Shown here piece after piece: positions 16,003 to 24,469 of a stretch of DNA of 64,000 nt; the stretch's first letter is position 1; each line of letters starts with the position of its first letter. Under the pieces are notes generated by a model that saw nothing but the letters and a program-made list of their open reading frames with translations, was not told where the DNA came from and searched no databases. Origin of the DNA: an uncultured Prevotellaceae bacterium (GTDB lineage: Bacteria > Bacteroidota > Bacteroidia > Bacteroidales > Bacteroidaceae); NCBI GenBank assembly GCA_947167515.1, contig CAMVIM010000005.1:89030-153029 (forward strand), read 5' to 3'. Both the position numbers and the translations under genes were made by a program.

Positions 16003-17178
16003 CTATTTCAGTTCCTCGCTCGTGTATCCTTCGGGCAGACGGCGGCAGTTGTAGCTTGAAGCCATGATTTCGCCGTAGGCTCCAGCGGAGAGGAGAGCGA
16101 GGAGGTCGCCACGTTGGGTTGGGGGCAGGGGGATGTCCTTGTCGAACACATCGGAAGACTCGCAGATGGGACCCACTACATCGTAGACCAGCCCATGCGC
16201 TGGGCGATTTTCTTGGCTGCCAGTGAGATTGACAATCTTGTGGTGTGCGTCATAGAGGGCTGGACGAATGAGGTCTGTGAAGCCAGAATCGACGATGACG
16301 AACTTCTTGATGGCGTTTTCCTTGACGTAGAGTGTCTTGGTGATGAGGGCGCCGCATTGGCCGACGATGGCGCGTCCCAGCTCGAAGTGGAGTGTCTGTC
16401 CTGGACGCAGTTTCAGATGCTGCTCATAGACGGCGAAGTAGTCCTTGAAGTTGGGGATGGGGTTGTCCAGTGGATTGTCGTAGTCGATGCCGAGTCCTCC
16501 ACCTACGTTGATGATTTCCAAGTGGATGCCTTGTGCTTCCAGCCGATCTTGCAGTTCGTTGATGCGGTGGGCGAGGGCGATGAAGTCGTCCATTTCGAGG
16601 ATTTGAGAACCGATGTGGAAGTGGAGTCCCTTGAACTGCACGTTCTTCATTGATTGTGCCAGATGGATGACGGTTTCCAAGTCCTGCATGTCGATGCCGA
16701 ACTTGTTTTCAGCCAGTCCTGTGGTGATGTTGGCATGGGTGTGGGCACCTACGTTGGGGTTGATGCGGAAGCACACGGTGGCCACTTTTCCCTTGGAGGC
16801 AGCTATCTGGTTGATGACTTCAAGTTCGGGGATGCTTTCGACGTTGAAGCAGAAGATGTCTTTGTCGAGTCCCAGTTCTATTTCCCAGTCGCTTTTGCCC
16901 ACTCCTGCAAAGACAATCTTGCTGGTGGGGAAGCCAGCTTTGAGCACTTGTTCTATTTCTCCTCCTGATACGCAGTCGATGCCGAGACCAGCCTCGTTGA
17001 TAATTTTGAGCACCTTGAGGTTGGCGTTTGCCTTGACGGCGTAGTGGACGAAGTAATTGTCGTGTTTGCTGATTTCGGTTTTGATGGCGTCAAGTGTCTG
17101 ACGCAGGATGTTTGTGTCATAATAGTAGAAAGGTGTGCGGATGCCCGCAAACCTTTCCACATTGAGTTCTATGCCCAT
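16003..17178 (-). CDS. lysA: Diaminopimelate decarboxylase
   Basis: 391 residues, normal for LysA. It is a PLP enzyme of the alanine-racemase fold. The cofactor lysine is in 'HYAVKANANLKVL', the phosphate-binding and barrel motifs are 'HFHIGSQ' and 'NVGGGLGIDY', and the C-terminal catalytic cysteine lies in 'GPICESSDVF'. It converts meso-diaminopimelate to L-lysine, the last step of lysine synthesis. The gene follows lysC by 8 bp, so first and last enzymes of the pathway are cotranscribed. It ends at a strong stem-loop. Confidence 0.96.
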   Translation of the reverse strand: MGIELNVERFAGIRTPFYYYDTNILRQTLDAIKTEISKHDNYFVHYAVKANANLKVLKIINEAGLGIDCVSGGEIEQVLKAGFPTSKIVFAGVGKSDWEIELGLDKDIFCFNVESIPELEVINQIAASKGKVATVCFRINPNVGAHTHANITTGLAENKFGIDMQDLETVIHLAQSMKNVQFKGLHFHIGSQILEMDDFIALAHRINELQDRLEAQGIHLEIINVGGGLGIDYDNPLDNPIPNFKDYFAVYEQHLKLRPGQTLHFELGRAIVGQCGALITKTLYVKENAIKKFVIVDSGFTDLIRPALYDAHHKIVNLTGSQENRPAHGLVYDVVGPICESSDVFDKDIPLPPTQRGDLLALLSAGAYGEIMASSYNCRRLPEGYTSEELK

Positions 17179-17186
17179 ATTTTTTC

Positions 17187-18503
17187 TTAGTTGTTAAACA
17201 GGTGGTCGGAGAGTGATTGGAGTGCCTTCTTCTTGTCGTCGGCAGAGATGAGGAAGGAGATGTTGTGGTTGGAGCCGCCGTAGGAAATCATGCGGACAGG
17301 AATCTCCTTGAGGGCTTCGGTTGCCTTGCTTTCAAATCCGACGTTTTCGGCATCGAGGTCGCCCACAACACAGATGATGCACATGTTCTTGTCCACCTGC
17401 ACATGACCGAATTTCTTCAGCTCGTTGACGATGGCGTCGAGATGGGTGGTGTTGTCGATGGACACGCTCACGCCCACTTCGGAGGTGGCTATCATGTCGA
17501 TGGAGGTCTTGTAGGACTCGAAGATTTCAAACACTTTGCGCAGGAATCCGTAGGCAAGGAGCATGCGCGAGGATGTGATCTTTATGGCTGTGATATTGTC
17601 CTTGGCTGCCACGGCCTTGATTTTGCCGCGTTCGGTCTCGTTGCTGATGACGGTGCCAGGAGCAGTGGGGTCCATTGTGTTGAGCAGTTTCACGGGGATG
17701 CCTGCATACTTGGCTGGCTGCACACAGGTGGGGTGGAGAATCTTGGCACCGAAATAGGCGAGTTCTGCTGCTTCCTCAAAGTGGAGGTGGTTGACGGGCG
17801 AGGTGTTTTCGACAAAGCGTGGGTCGTTGTTGTGCATACCGTCAATGTCTGTCCAGATCTGTATCTCGGATGCGTTCACGGCTGCACCGATGAGGGAGGC
17901 GGTGTAGTCACTGCCACCACGTTGCAGGTTGTCCACCTCGCCGTAGGCGTTGCGGCAGATGAAGCCCTGAGTGATGTAGATTTCTTTTTCAGGGTTCTCG
18001 TCGAGTTGTACCTTGAGCTTCTCGCGGATGTACTCCAGGTCAGGCTCCGAGTTCTTGTCGGTGCGCATGAATTCGAGGGCAGGGATGAGGGTGGCGTTGT
18101 AGCCTTGCTCGATGAGGTAATTGGTCACCATGTTCGTGGACATGATTTCACCTTGAGCTACGATAATTTTCTCTTCAAACATGGTGAAGATGCCCTTGGT
18201 GAAGGAGCGCAGATAGTCGAACTCTTCCTTCAGGAAGGCGAGTGTCTTCTGCTTCATCTCTGCGGTTGTGTAGAGTTCTTCTACATGCTTCTTATATTTC
18301 TTTTCGAGCGTGTTGATGGTCTCGTTAGCTCCTTCGGGGTTCTTCTTGTAGAGGTAGTCGGAGATTTCCACCAAAGAGTTGGTTGTGCCCGACATGGCCG
18401 AGAGCACAACAATTTTCTGCTCACCGTCGGTGATGAGCTTCACGACATCCTTCATTCGCTGAGGGGTGCCTACGGATGTACCGCCAAATTTAAGTACTTT
18501 CAT
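17187..18503 (-). CDS. lysC: Aspartate kinase, monofunctional with tandem ACT domains
   Basis: 438 residues. The kinase domain starts 'MKVLKFGGTSVGTPQRM' and contains 'QGFICRNAYGEVDNLQRGG' and 'WTDIDGMHNNDPR'; two ACT regulatory domains fill about residues 300-438 (ITAIKITSSRML, SVSIDNTTHLD, MCIICVVGDL). It phosphorylates aspartate, the entry step to lysine, threonine and methionine, and is normally feedback-inhibited through the ACT domains. It lies directly upstream of lysA and 26 bp downstream of the ABC ATPase gene. Length and ACT layout fit the LysC/AK-III type. Confidence 0.95.
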   Translation of the reverse strand: MKVLKFGGTSVGTPQRMKDVVKLITDGEQKIVVLSAMSGTTNSLVEISDYLYKKNPEGANETINTLEKKYKKHVEELYTTAEMKQKTLAFLKEEFDYLRSFTKGIFTMFEEKIIVAQGEIMSTNMVTNYLIEQGYNATLIPALEFMRTDKNSEPDLEYIREKLKVQLDENPEKEIYITQGFICRNAYGEVDNLQRGGSDYTASLIGAAVNASEIQIWTDIDGMHNNDPRFVENTSPVNHLHFEEAAELAYFGAKILHPTCVQPAKYAGIPVKLLNTMDPTAPGTVISNETERGKIKAVAAKDNITAIKITSSRMLLAYGFLRKVFEIFESYKTSIDMIATSEVGVSVSIDNTTHLDAIVNELKKFGHVQVDKNMCIICVVGDLDAENVGFESKATEALKEIPVRMISYGGSNHNISFLISADDKKKALQSLSDHLFNN

Positions 18504-18529
18504 AATATATAATATGTGCGATTTGTTTT

Positions 18530-19276
18530 TTAGTCAAAATCAAGAGACTCGTCTTCCTGCACCTCGTCTTCGGTAGCCTTTCCTTCTGTAGCCTTTTCTT
18601 CGGCAGGAGAGTTCTCCACTTCGGTCAGGCAATGGTCTTTGCAGAGGAACTGACGTCCAGGAAATTCTTCCAGCAGATGCAGGTTGTGGGTAATCATCAC
18701 CACCGTGCTGCCTGCTTTGCTGATCTGCTTCAAAAGCTCGACAATCTGCCTGCTCGTTTCGGCATCGAGATTGCCTGTTGGCTCGTCGGCGAGGATGAGT
18801 TTGGGACTGTTCAGGATGGCACGAGCGATGACGATACGCTGCTGTTCGCCGCCTGAAAGTTCCGAAGGCATCTTGTAACCTTTGGTTGACATGCCCACCA
18901 GTTCCAGCACATCGCTGATGCGCTGGTTGATTTCCACCTTGTTCTTCCATCCGGTCGCCTTCAGCACAAAACGCAGGTTGGCGTCAACGGTGCGGTCGGT
19001 CAGCAGCTGGAAATCCTGAAAGATGATGCCCAACTTCTTTCTCAATTCGGGCAGATGACGGCGTTTCAGTTCCGTCATGTCGAAGTTCATCACCTGCGCC
19101 TTGCCTTCCTTCACGGGAATCTCTCCGTAGAGTGTCTTGAGGAAGGTGCTTTTGCCGGTTCCCACCTTGCCCGTCAGATAGACAAACTCACCTTCACCAA
19201 TGTTCAGCGTGACGTTCTGCAAGACCAGTTGTGAGTCTTGGTAGATGTTGACATCTTTATAATCAATCAGATTCAT
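18530..19276 (-). CDS. FtsE-like ABC transporter ATP-binding protein
   Basis: 248 residues. Walker A '[16 protein letters not shown]', Q-loop '[14 protein letters not shown]', signature 'LSGGEQQR', Walker B '[12 protein letters not shown]' and switch 'ITHNLHLL' are all present. The Q-loop 'FQDFQLL' and 'VDANLRFVL' patterns are typical of FtsE, which with FtsX regulates septal peptidoglycan hydrolysis. The C-terminal 30 residues are a low-complexity acidic tail ([19 protein letters not shown]) not present in typical FtsE. No ftsX is adjacent. It sits between hisIE (6 bp) and lysC, so it is cotranscribed with amino-acid genes. Call as FtsE is probable; a generic LolD-type ATPase is the alternative. 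Confidence 0.8.
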   Translation of the reverse strand: MNLIDYKDVNIYQDSQLVLQNVTLNIGEGEFVYLTGKVGTGKSTFLKTLYGEIPVKEGKAQVMNFDMTELKRRHLPELRKKLGIIFQDFQLLTDRTVDANLRFVLKATGWKNKVEINQRISDVLELVGMSTKGYKMPSELSGGEQQRIVIARAILNSPKLILADEPTGNLDAETSRQIVELLKQISKAGSTVVMITHNLHLLEEFPGRQFLCKDHCLTEVENSPAEEKATEGKATEDEVQEDESLDFD

Positions 19277-19282
19277 CGTGGT

Positions 19283-19894
19283 TTAGTGTTTATGCCAGTT
19301 GGGGTCGTGGCGTTCGGCCAGCTCTGCAGCTAGGTCTTCGATGGTAAGCCCCTTCGAGGTGAGCAGCACGATGAGGTGGTAAAGCATGTCGGATGCCTCA
19401 TACACCAAACGCTCGTTGTTGTTTGCCACAGCCTCAATCACGGCTTCGAGAGCCTCTTCGCCCACCTTCTGTGCCATGCGGTGACAGCCATCCTTGAAGA
19501 GGGATGTGGTGTAACTTCCTTCGGGCATTTCTTCATGACGCTTCTCAATGAAACGCTGCAGCTCCACGAGGAACATGATGGGGTTCTCGTTCTTCTCGTC
19601 CCAGCAAGTGTCGGCACCTGTGTGGCACACGGGACCTACTGGGTTCGCCTTGATGAGCAGCGTGTCCTTGTCGCAGTCGTTCAGAATCTCCACCACATGG
19701 AGGAAATTGCCGCTTGTCTCGCCCTTTGTCCAGAGCGTCTGACGTGTGCGGCTATAGAATGTCACTTTGCCTGTTTCCACCGTCTTGTTGTATGCCTCCT
19801 CGTTCATGAAGCCGAGCATCAGCACTTTCAAGGTCTTGGCATCCTGCACAATGGCGGGTACCAAACCGTCCATTTTCTTGAAATCGATTTCCAT
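19283..19894 (-). CDS. hisIE: Bifunctional phosphoribosyl-AMP cyclohydrolase / phosphoribosyl-ATP pyrophosphatase
   Basis: 203 residues with two fused enzymes. HisI (about 1-115) has the zinc and active-site motifs 'DCDKDTLL' and 'VGPVCHTGADTCW'. HisE (about 118-203) has 'LQRFIEKRHEEMPEGSYTTSLF', 'KVGEEALEAVIEA' and 'YEASDMLYHLIVLL', whose acidic residues bind Mg2+. It performs steps 2 and 3 of histidine synthesis. It follows hisF after a 79-bp spacer filled with 10-bp repeats. Confidence 0.96.
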   Translation of the reverse strand: MEIDFKKMDGLVPAIVQDAKTLKVLMLGFMNEEAYNKTVETGKVTFYSRTRQTLWTKGETSGNFLHVVEILNDCDKDTLLIKANPVGPVCHTGADTCWDEKNENPIMFLVELQRFIEKRHEEMPEGSYTTSLFKDGCHRMAQKVGEEALEAVIEAVANNNERLVYEASDMLYHLIVLLTSKGLTIEDLAAELAERHDPNWHKH

Positions 19895-19930
19895 TATCTT
19901 TTCTTGTTGTTTGTTCTTGTTTTTTAGGTT

Positions 19931-19970
19931 TTCCTAGGCATTCCTAGGCATTCCTAGGCATTCTTAGGAT
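19931..19970. repeat. Four 10-bp tandem units (TTCCTAGGCA) between hisF and hisIE
   Basis: Three identical TTCCTAGGCA units (19931-19960) and a fourth variant TTCTTAGGAT (19961-19970). Each holds the palindrome CCTAGG or a variant. They fill the spacer between the hisF stop (19974) and the hisIE start (19894). Confidence 0.9.
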
Positions 19971-19973
19971 GTC

Positions 19974-20765
19974 CTATGTTCTCACATTCACCCCTTCGCT
20001 TCTCAGATACTGTTTCAGTTCAGGGATGGGTATTTCTCCAAAGTGGAACACGCTGGCTGCCAAGGCGGCATCGCTGTGTCCGTTCAAAAAGGTGTCGCGG
20101 AAATGCTCTCTGCATCCAGCACCGCCAGAGGCAATCACAGGGATGGTGAGCGTGTCAGCCAGTTTTCGGAGTGCCGCATCGGCAAATCCGTTCTTCACGC
20201 CATCGTGATTCATCGATGTGAACAGTATCTCGCCTGCACCTCTTTCGTTCACTTCTCTTGCCCAATCGAAGAGTTTGCGTTCGGTCGGCACACGTCCGCC
20301 ATTCACATAACAGCGCCAATCGCCGTCTATGCGTGGGTCACCATTTTCGTGGATTGTGTCATCCTCACATTTCGCATCAATCGCCACCACACACACCTGG
20401 CTGCCGAAGTTGTTCACTATCTCGTCTATCAGTTTGGGACGACGCAATGCCGCCGAGTTGATGCTCACTTTGTCGGCACCGGCATTCAGAAGCCTCTCCA
20501 CATCGGAGAGTTCGTTGATGCCGCCACCCACCGTGAAGGGGATGTTGATTTCCTGCGCAATCCTTTTCACCAGCTCCGTGAAAGTCTTTCTTCCCTCGTG
20601 TGAAGCGGTGATGTCGAGATACACCAGCTCGTCCGCACCTTGTTCGCTGTATAACTTGCCCAATTCTATCGGGTCTCCTGCTTGACGAAGGTTCAAGAAG
20701 TTCGTCCCCTTCACCGTCTGTCCGTCCTTGATGTCAAGGCAAGGTATGATTCTCTTAGCCAACAT
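19974..20765 (-). CDS. hisF: Imidazole glycerol phosphate synthase, cyclase subunit
   Basis: 263 residues, a (beta/alpha)8 barrel. The start '[20 protein letters not shown]' carries the first catalytic Asp. '[17 protein letters not shown]' and '[13 protein letters not shown]' are the two phosphate-binding loops, and the second catalytic Asp lies in '[15 protein letters not shown]'. It uses ammonia from HisH to make IGP and AICAR. Its start overlaps the 3' end of hisA by 11 bp, indicating coupled translation. Confidence 0.97.
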   Translation of the reverse strand: MLAKRIIPCLDIKDGQTVKGTNFLNLRQAGDPIELGKLYSEQGADELVYLDITASHEGRKTFTELVKRIAQEINIPFTVGGGINELSDVERLLNAGADKVSINSAALRRPKLIDEIVNNFGSQVCVVAIDAKCEDDTIHENGDPRIDGDWRCYVNGGRVPTERKLFDWAREVNERGAGEILFTSMNHDGVKNGFADAALRKLADTLTIPVIASGGAGCREHFRDTFLNGHSDAALAASVFHFGEIPIPELKQYLRSEGVNVRT

Positions 20766-21477
20766 ACTTCTCCAACTCCTCCATTTTTATCTTTCCCTCG
20801 TAAATGGCTTTGCCGAACACCACCGCAGGAATGCCTGCCGAATTCAGCAAGTCGATGTCCTCGATGCAACTCACGCCGCCGCTGGCAATGAGATAGAGGT
20901 TGGGAAACTCCTTCATCACCTCCTCGTAGAGGTGCACAGCAGGACCTTCCAGCATACCGTCCTTGCTGATGTCGGTGCAGAGCACATTGTCCACACCCTT
21001 GTTGACGTATCGGTGCAAGAAGGGCAGCAGTTCATCCTCACCTTCCTCCTTCCAGCCATTGATGCTGATAAGCCCATTCTTCACGTCGGCACCAAGGATG
21101 ATTTTATTGTCGTTGTATTTGTTGAGCCATGTCTCGAACAACTCGGGGTTCTTCACCGCCACACTGCCGATGGTCACCATGGTGGCTCCACTGGCAAAGG
21201 CGATGTCGATGTCCTCGTCCGATTTGATGCCACCTCCGAAGTCGATGACAAGGCTCGTGTGGTCAGCTATGCGTTCGATGGTCTTATAGTTCACAATGTG
21301 CTGCGAACGCGCACCATCCAAATCCACGGTGTGCAAGCGGCGAATGCCATGCGCTTCAAACATTTTCGCCACCTCTAGGGGGTCTTCGTTATACACTTTC
21401 TTAGTATCGTAGTCGCCTTGTGTCAGGCGTACGCATTTACCGTCGATAATATCTATTGCGGGAATTATATCTATCAT
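20755..21477 (-). CDS. hisA: ProFAR isomerase (HisA)
   Basis: 240 residues from ATG 21477 ([21 protein letters not shown]), the usual HisA start; the longer frame to 21540 runs through heptamer repeats and is rejected. Catalytic Asp residues lie in 'IPAIDIIDG' and '[11 protein letters not shown]'; phosphate loops are '[14 protein letters not shown]' and '[12 protein letters not shown]'. It carries out the Amadori isomerisation of ProFAR to PRFAR, which is then used by HisH/HisF encoded on either side. Confidence 0.96.
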   Translation of the reverse strand: MIDIIPAIDIIDGKCVRLTQGDYDTKKVYNEDPLEVAKMFEAHGIRRLHTVDLDGARSQHIVNYKTIERIADHTSLVIDFGGGIKSDEDIDIAFASGATMVTIGSVAVKNPELFETWLNKYNDNKIILGADVKNGLISINGWKEEGEDELLPFLHRYVNKGVDNVLCTDISKDGMLEGPAVHLYEEVMKEFPNLYLIASGGVSCIEDIDLLNSAGIPAVVFGKAIYEGKIKMEELEKYVG

Positions 21478-21493
21478 ATCCTTTTTCTCATTA

Positions 21494-21521
21494 GGAATGT
21501 GGAATTGGGAATGTGGAATTG
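21494..21521. repeat. Heptamer repeat upstream of hisA
   Basis: Four 7-bp units alternate GGAATGT, GGAATTG, GGAATGT, GGAATTG. They lie just upstream of the hisA start in the hisH-hisA spacer. Confidence 0.85.
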
Positions 21522-21544
21522 AATGTTTTGCTGATGGCAAAGGC

Positions 21545-21579
21545 CCAATTCCTCATTTCTCATTCTTGATTCCTCATTG
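21545..21579. repeat. Heptamer repeat over the hisH stop codon
   Basis: Five 7-bp units: CCAATTC, CTCATTT, CTCATTC, TTGATTC, CTCATTG. The hisH stop codon (21560-21562) lies inside, so the last hisH residues (MRNQE) are encoded by the repeat. Confidence 0.8.
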
Positions 21580-22162
21580 TTATGAAATTCTTCAATATCC
21601 TTTCGCCCACCGAACCGCTCTTTTCGGGATGGAACTGCGTAGCATAGAAGTTATCCTTGTGAAGAGCAGAAGAGTAGGGCTGTATGTAGTTGGTTGTGGC
21701 AATCGTCCACTCGCACTTGGGCACATAGAAGCTATGGATGAAATAGACGTATTCAGGTTTTTCAAAACCTGTGAACAAGACCGATTTCGTGTCCTCGATG
21801 GTGTTCCATCCCATCTGAGGCACTTTGTCCTCATGATTCTGAGGCTCAAACCGTTTCACGTCCACATCAAACACACCCAGACATTCGGTGTCCTGCTCTT
21901 CGCTGTGACGGCACAGTAACTGCATGCCAATGCAGATACCCAGTACAGGTTGCTTCAATCCCACAATGACTTCGTCCAGACGATGGGCTTTCAGATACTC
22001 CATTGCGCTGCGGGCTTCACCTTGTCCGGGAAAGATGACACGGTCGGCTGCACAGATGATTTCAGGGTCATCTGTCACCGTTGGTTGAATGCCCAACCGC
22101 CGCATTGCATTCTCCACCGAACCGATGTTTCCTGCATTGTATTTTACGATTGCTACGTTCAT
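21560..22162 (-). CDS. hisH: Imidazole glycerol phosphate synthase, glutamine amidotransferase subunit
   Basis: 200 residues from ATG 22162 (MNVAIVKYNAGNIGSV). The open frame reaches 22375 but the upstream part is not HisH. The class I amidotransferase triad is visible: Cys in 'VLGICIGMQLLC', and His and Glu in 'ATQFHPEKSGSVGE'. It releases ammonia from glutamine and passes it to HisF. First gene of the hisH-hisA-hisF-hisIE-ATPase-lysC-lysA transcript. hisG, hisD, hisC and hisB are not in the window. Confidence 0.96.
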   Translation of the reverse strand: MNVAIVKYNAGNIGSVENAMRRLGIQPTVTDDPEIICAADRVIFPGQGEARSAMEYLKAHRLDEVIVGLKQPVLGICIGMQLLCRHSEEQDTECLGVFDVDVKRFEPQNHEDKVPQMGWNTIEDTKSVLFTGFEKPEYVYFIHSFYVPKCEWTIATTNYIQPYSSALHKDNFYATQFHPEKSGSVGERILKNFITMRNQE

Positions 22163-22191
22163 TTGCTTCACTAAACCATATAAAACGGTTG

Positions 22192-22224
22192 CAAAGGTAC
22201 AACTTTTCAGCGATATGCACACAA
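22192..22224 (-). promoter_or_regulatory. Probable promoter of the his-lys operon
   Basis: On the minus strand TACCTTTG (22192-22199) fits the -7 element TAnnTTTG, about 30 bp from the hisH start. A weaker TTG-containing -33 element lies near 22219-22224. Confidence 0.5.
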
Positions 22225-22396
22225 TATTTATAAAGAAAACGACCCTTTTTAAGGTTGAAAAAGTGAAAGAATACGCATTAGGACATGACAAAACTGTAAA
22301 AAACGCTACTTTATATGGTGGAAGAAGACTCATAATCCTTGTCGGATTCTGATGACACTTGATGTACACGCCCAAATGGATGGCTCTGTAACCTCA

Positions 22397-22468
22397 AAAC
22401 CGACGTCCCCGACATCGGTCAACCGACATCGGGGACATCGGTCAACCGATGTCGGGGACGTCGGTTTA
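22397..22468. repeat. Array B: three 23-bp units inside a perfect 23-bp inverted repeat
   Basis: Units start at 22400, 22423 and 22446, each of the form CCGAnnTC-nnn-GACnTCGG plus a 4-nt spacer (TCAA, TCAA, TTTA). The outer copies are perfect reverse complements (22397-22419 and 22445-22467), so the whole block is one long palindrome around a third copy. It lies in the 370-bp gap between hisH and the PL11 lyase. Just to the right, at 22475-22490, is GTGAAACGAATGTTAC, which matches the first unit of array A at 14 of 16 positions. Confidence 0.85.
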
Positions 22469-22532
22469 TGGGGTGTGAAACGAATGTTACTTTGACATAT
22501 CCATCACGAAGAAGAAAGAGAAAATGGAAGTT

Positions 22533-24440
22533 TCATCTCTTCATGTTGCTGCCGAAATAGAAGCCCTGTTCAGGGGGTTGGTTGTAACCTACATTCTCTG
22601 CTGCCACACTGACGCGGTAGGGGATGTCGTACATGAAGGACGGAAAGCGATAGTTGGTGGGAATGGTGGTGGAGTAGATGCGTAACTCGGTGCTTGCCTT
22701 GTCACGCACGATGACTTCTTCGCGCCAATCGCCAAACACGTCGGCAGAAAGGCATGGATTCAGCTTGGTGCCGTTGTTGAAGGAGCAACCTTCTGCATGG
22801 AAGTCTTTGAGGACATCCACATTCTGGTTGACCCAATTCCATTTCATGACTGCGTTGTGGTCGAGCAGTTCGCGCAACAGGTCTCCGTCCCACCACACCG
22901 CGCTGTTCACCGGAATGGATGAGTAGGCGGAGTGAAGTTGACCTCTCACATCGAAATAGCCCATCTGAGAGGATGACCACATTTCCAATCCCCGATTGGT
23001 GGGGTCGATGTCCGCTGCCATGCCTCGACCTACATCGTCGGTGCTGGGTATCTGGAAAATGACACGACCTGTACGTGCATCGCGGAAGTCGGAGCCGTCC
23101 CTTCGGTTCTCATGTACATCCCAGATTTGCAGTTGTGTGCTGTCGGGGTAAAAAGCAAACTGATGAATGGCATCTCCATGCCCCATGCGGGTGCTGTAAA
23201 GACCTGTTCCGTCGTGGTCAACAGCCATCGAACCATAGGTGATTTCATCGCATCCATCGCCATCCACATCTCCTACACGAAGGTTATGGTTGCCTTGCCC
23301 TGAATATTCGGGAGCTTTTTCAGAGTCGAATAGCCACCGGGTGGTCAAATCCTTGCCATTCCAATCGTATGCGGCAAGATAGGTCTTGGAATAGTATCCT
23401 CTGCACATGACGGCAGACGGATGTTTGCCATCAAGATATGCTACAGCAGCCAGAAAACGGTCGCATCGGTTGCCATAATTGTCGCCCCAGCTTGCCACAT
23501 TGCCTCGTGGTGGCTGGTAGTCAACAGTTTTGAGTGCCTTTCCCGTCAAGCCATCAAAAACAGTGAGATATTCGGGACCATCGAGGATTCGCCCTGTAAT
23601 GTTGGAGCGTTTTTTGCTCATCTTGCCAGGGATGGATTTGTCAATGGAACCGCTCTTCACCCAATTGGCATTGGAATCCCCAATCACGTTGCCCTGTCCG
23701 TCGGTGGTACCGTCGGCAGTCTTGACAATCATTTCTGCACGTTTGTCTCCGTCGAAATCATAGACAAGGAACTGCGTGTAGTGTGCTCCAGCGCGGATGT
23801 TTTTGCCCAAATCGATTCGCCATAGCAAGGTGGAGGACTTGTCGGAGTTTCCGCTTGTTCCATATTTAGCACGGTTTCCGTCGAATCCGGGAATCTTGTA
23901 ACAGTCGATGATGACATTGCCTGTGTATCCTTCATGGCTGTTGTCGTGGCTGTTGGATGGATCCCATTTCAAGATGACTTCATATTCTCCATCGCCGTCC
24001 ACATCGGCCACGCTGGCATCGTTTGCTGAATAGGTGTAGGAACGTCCGTCGGGTGTGGTGCCTCCTGCAGGCTTGGAAAGAGGAATGGAAATGTAGTCCT
24101 TTTGGCTGGGATTGTATGTCACTTCGTAGAAGAATTGACGGTTGTCGCGGATGGTTCTGATGGCAAAGGTTGTTTCTTCTTTCGGTGCTAAAGTTTTGAA
24201 GAATGTGGCATTGTATAAGTTGAGATTGTTCAGTTGGTTACCTTCTTGATAGACATCGAAGGATGCTTTCTCTTCCCCTTCGAGAAGTCGCCACGAAAGT
24301 GCAATGCTGTCACCGTCTTTCAGGCATACAAGTCCGCGTGAAAGTTTTTCCTTCTGAATGTCTGGAGCATAAGCTGGTTGCGCTACCGCATAGGTCGTGG
24401 CGGTAAGCACGATGAATAGTATAAGGCTTCGTGCTTGCAT
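22533..24440 (-). CDS. Secreted rhamnogalacturonan lyase (PL11-like)
   Basis: 635 residues with a signal peptide (residues 1-20, ending YAVA-Q). The body has an N-terminal Fn3-like domain (about 25-125) and an eight-bladed propeller rich in calcium-binding D-x-D-x-D-G loops: 'VADVDGDGEYEVILKWDPSNS', 'VYDFDGDKRAEMIVKTADGT', 'VGDVDGDGCDEITYG'. These match PL11 lyases of the YesW/YesX type, which cleave the rhamnose-galacturonate backbone of rhamnogalacturonan I. It pairs functionally with the pectate lyase at 6.9 kb, though the two are 13 kb apart. It lies 30 bp downstream of the AraC regulator on the same strand and may be cotranscribed with it. Confidence 0.92.
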   Translation of the reverse strand: MQARSLILFIVLTATTYAVAQPAYAPDIQKEKLSRGLVCLKDGDSIALSWRLLEGEEKASFDVYQEGNQLNNLNLYNATFFKTLAPKEETTFAIRTIRDNRQFFYEVTYNPSQKDYISIPLSKPAGGTTPDGRSYTYSANDASVADVDGDGEYEVILKWDPSNSHDNSHEGYTGNVIIDCYKIPGFDGNRAKYGTSGNSDKSSTLLWRIDLGKNIRAGAHYTQFLVYDFDGDKRAEMIVKTADGTTDGQGNVIGDSNANWVKSGSIDKSIPGKMSKKRSNITGRILDGPEYLTVFDGLTGKALKTVDYQPPRGNVASWGDNYGNRCDRFLAAVAYLDGKHPSAVMCRGYYSKTYLAAYDWNGKDLTTRWLFDSEKAPEYSGQGNHNLRVGDVDGDGCDEITYGSMAVDHDGTGLYSTRMGHGDAIHQFAFYPDSTQLQIWDVHENRRDGSDFRDARTGRVIFQIPSTDDVGRGMAADIDPTNRGLEMWSSSQMGYFDVRGQLHSAYSSIPVNSAVWWDGDLLRELLDHNAVMKWNWVNQNVDVLKDFHAEGCSFNNGTKLNPCLSADVFGDWREEVIVRDKASTELRIYSTTIPTNYRFPSFMYDIPYRVSVAAENVGYNQPPEQGFYFGSNMKR

Positions 24441-24469
24441 TGTTAGTTTTGTTTAGTCGTTTATGGTTG

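Noticed and set aside
17217..18512. 431-codon open frame antisense to lysC
   Set aside because: Opposite-strand shadow of a clearly real aspartate kinase; repetitive Val/Gly/His composition, no motifs.
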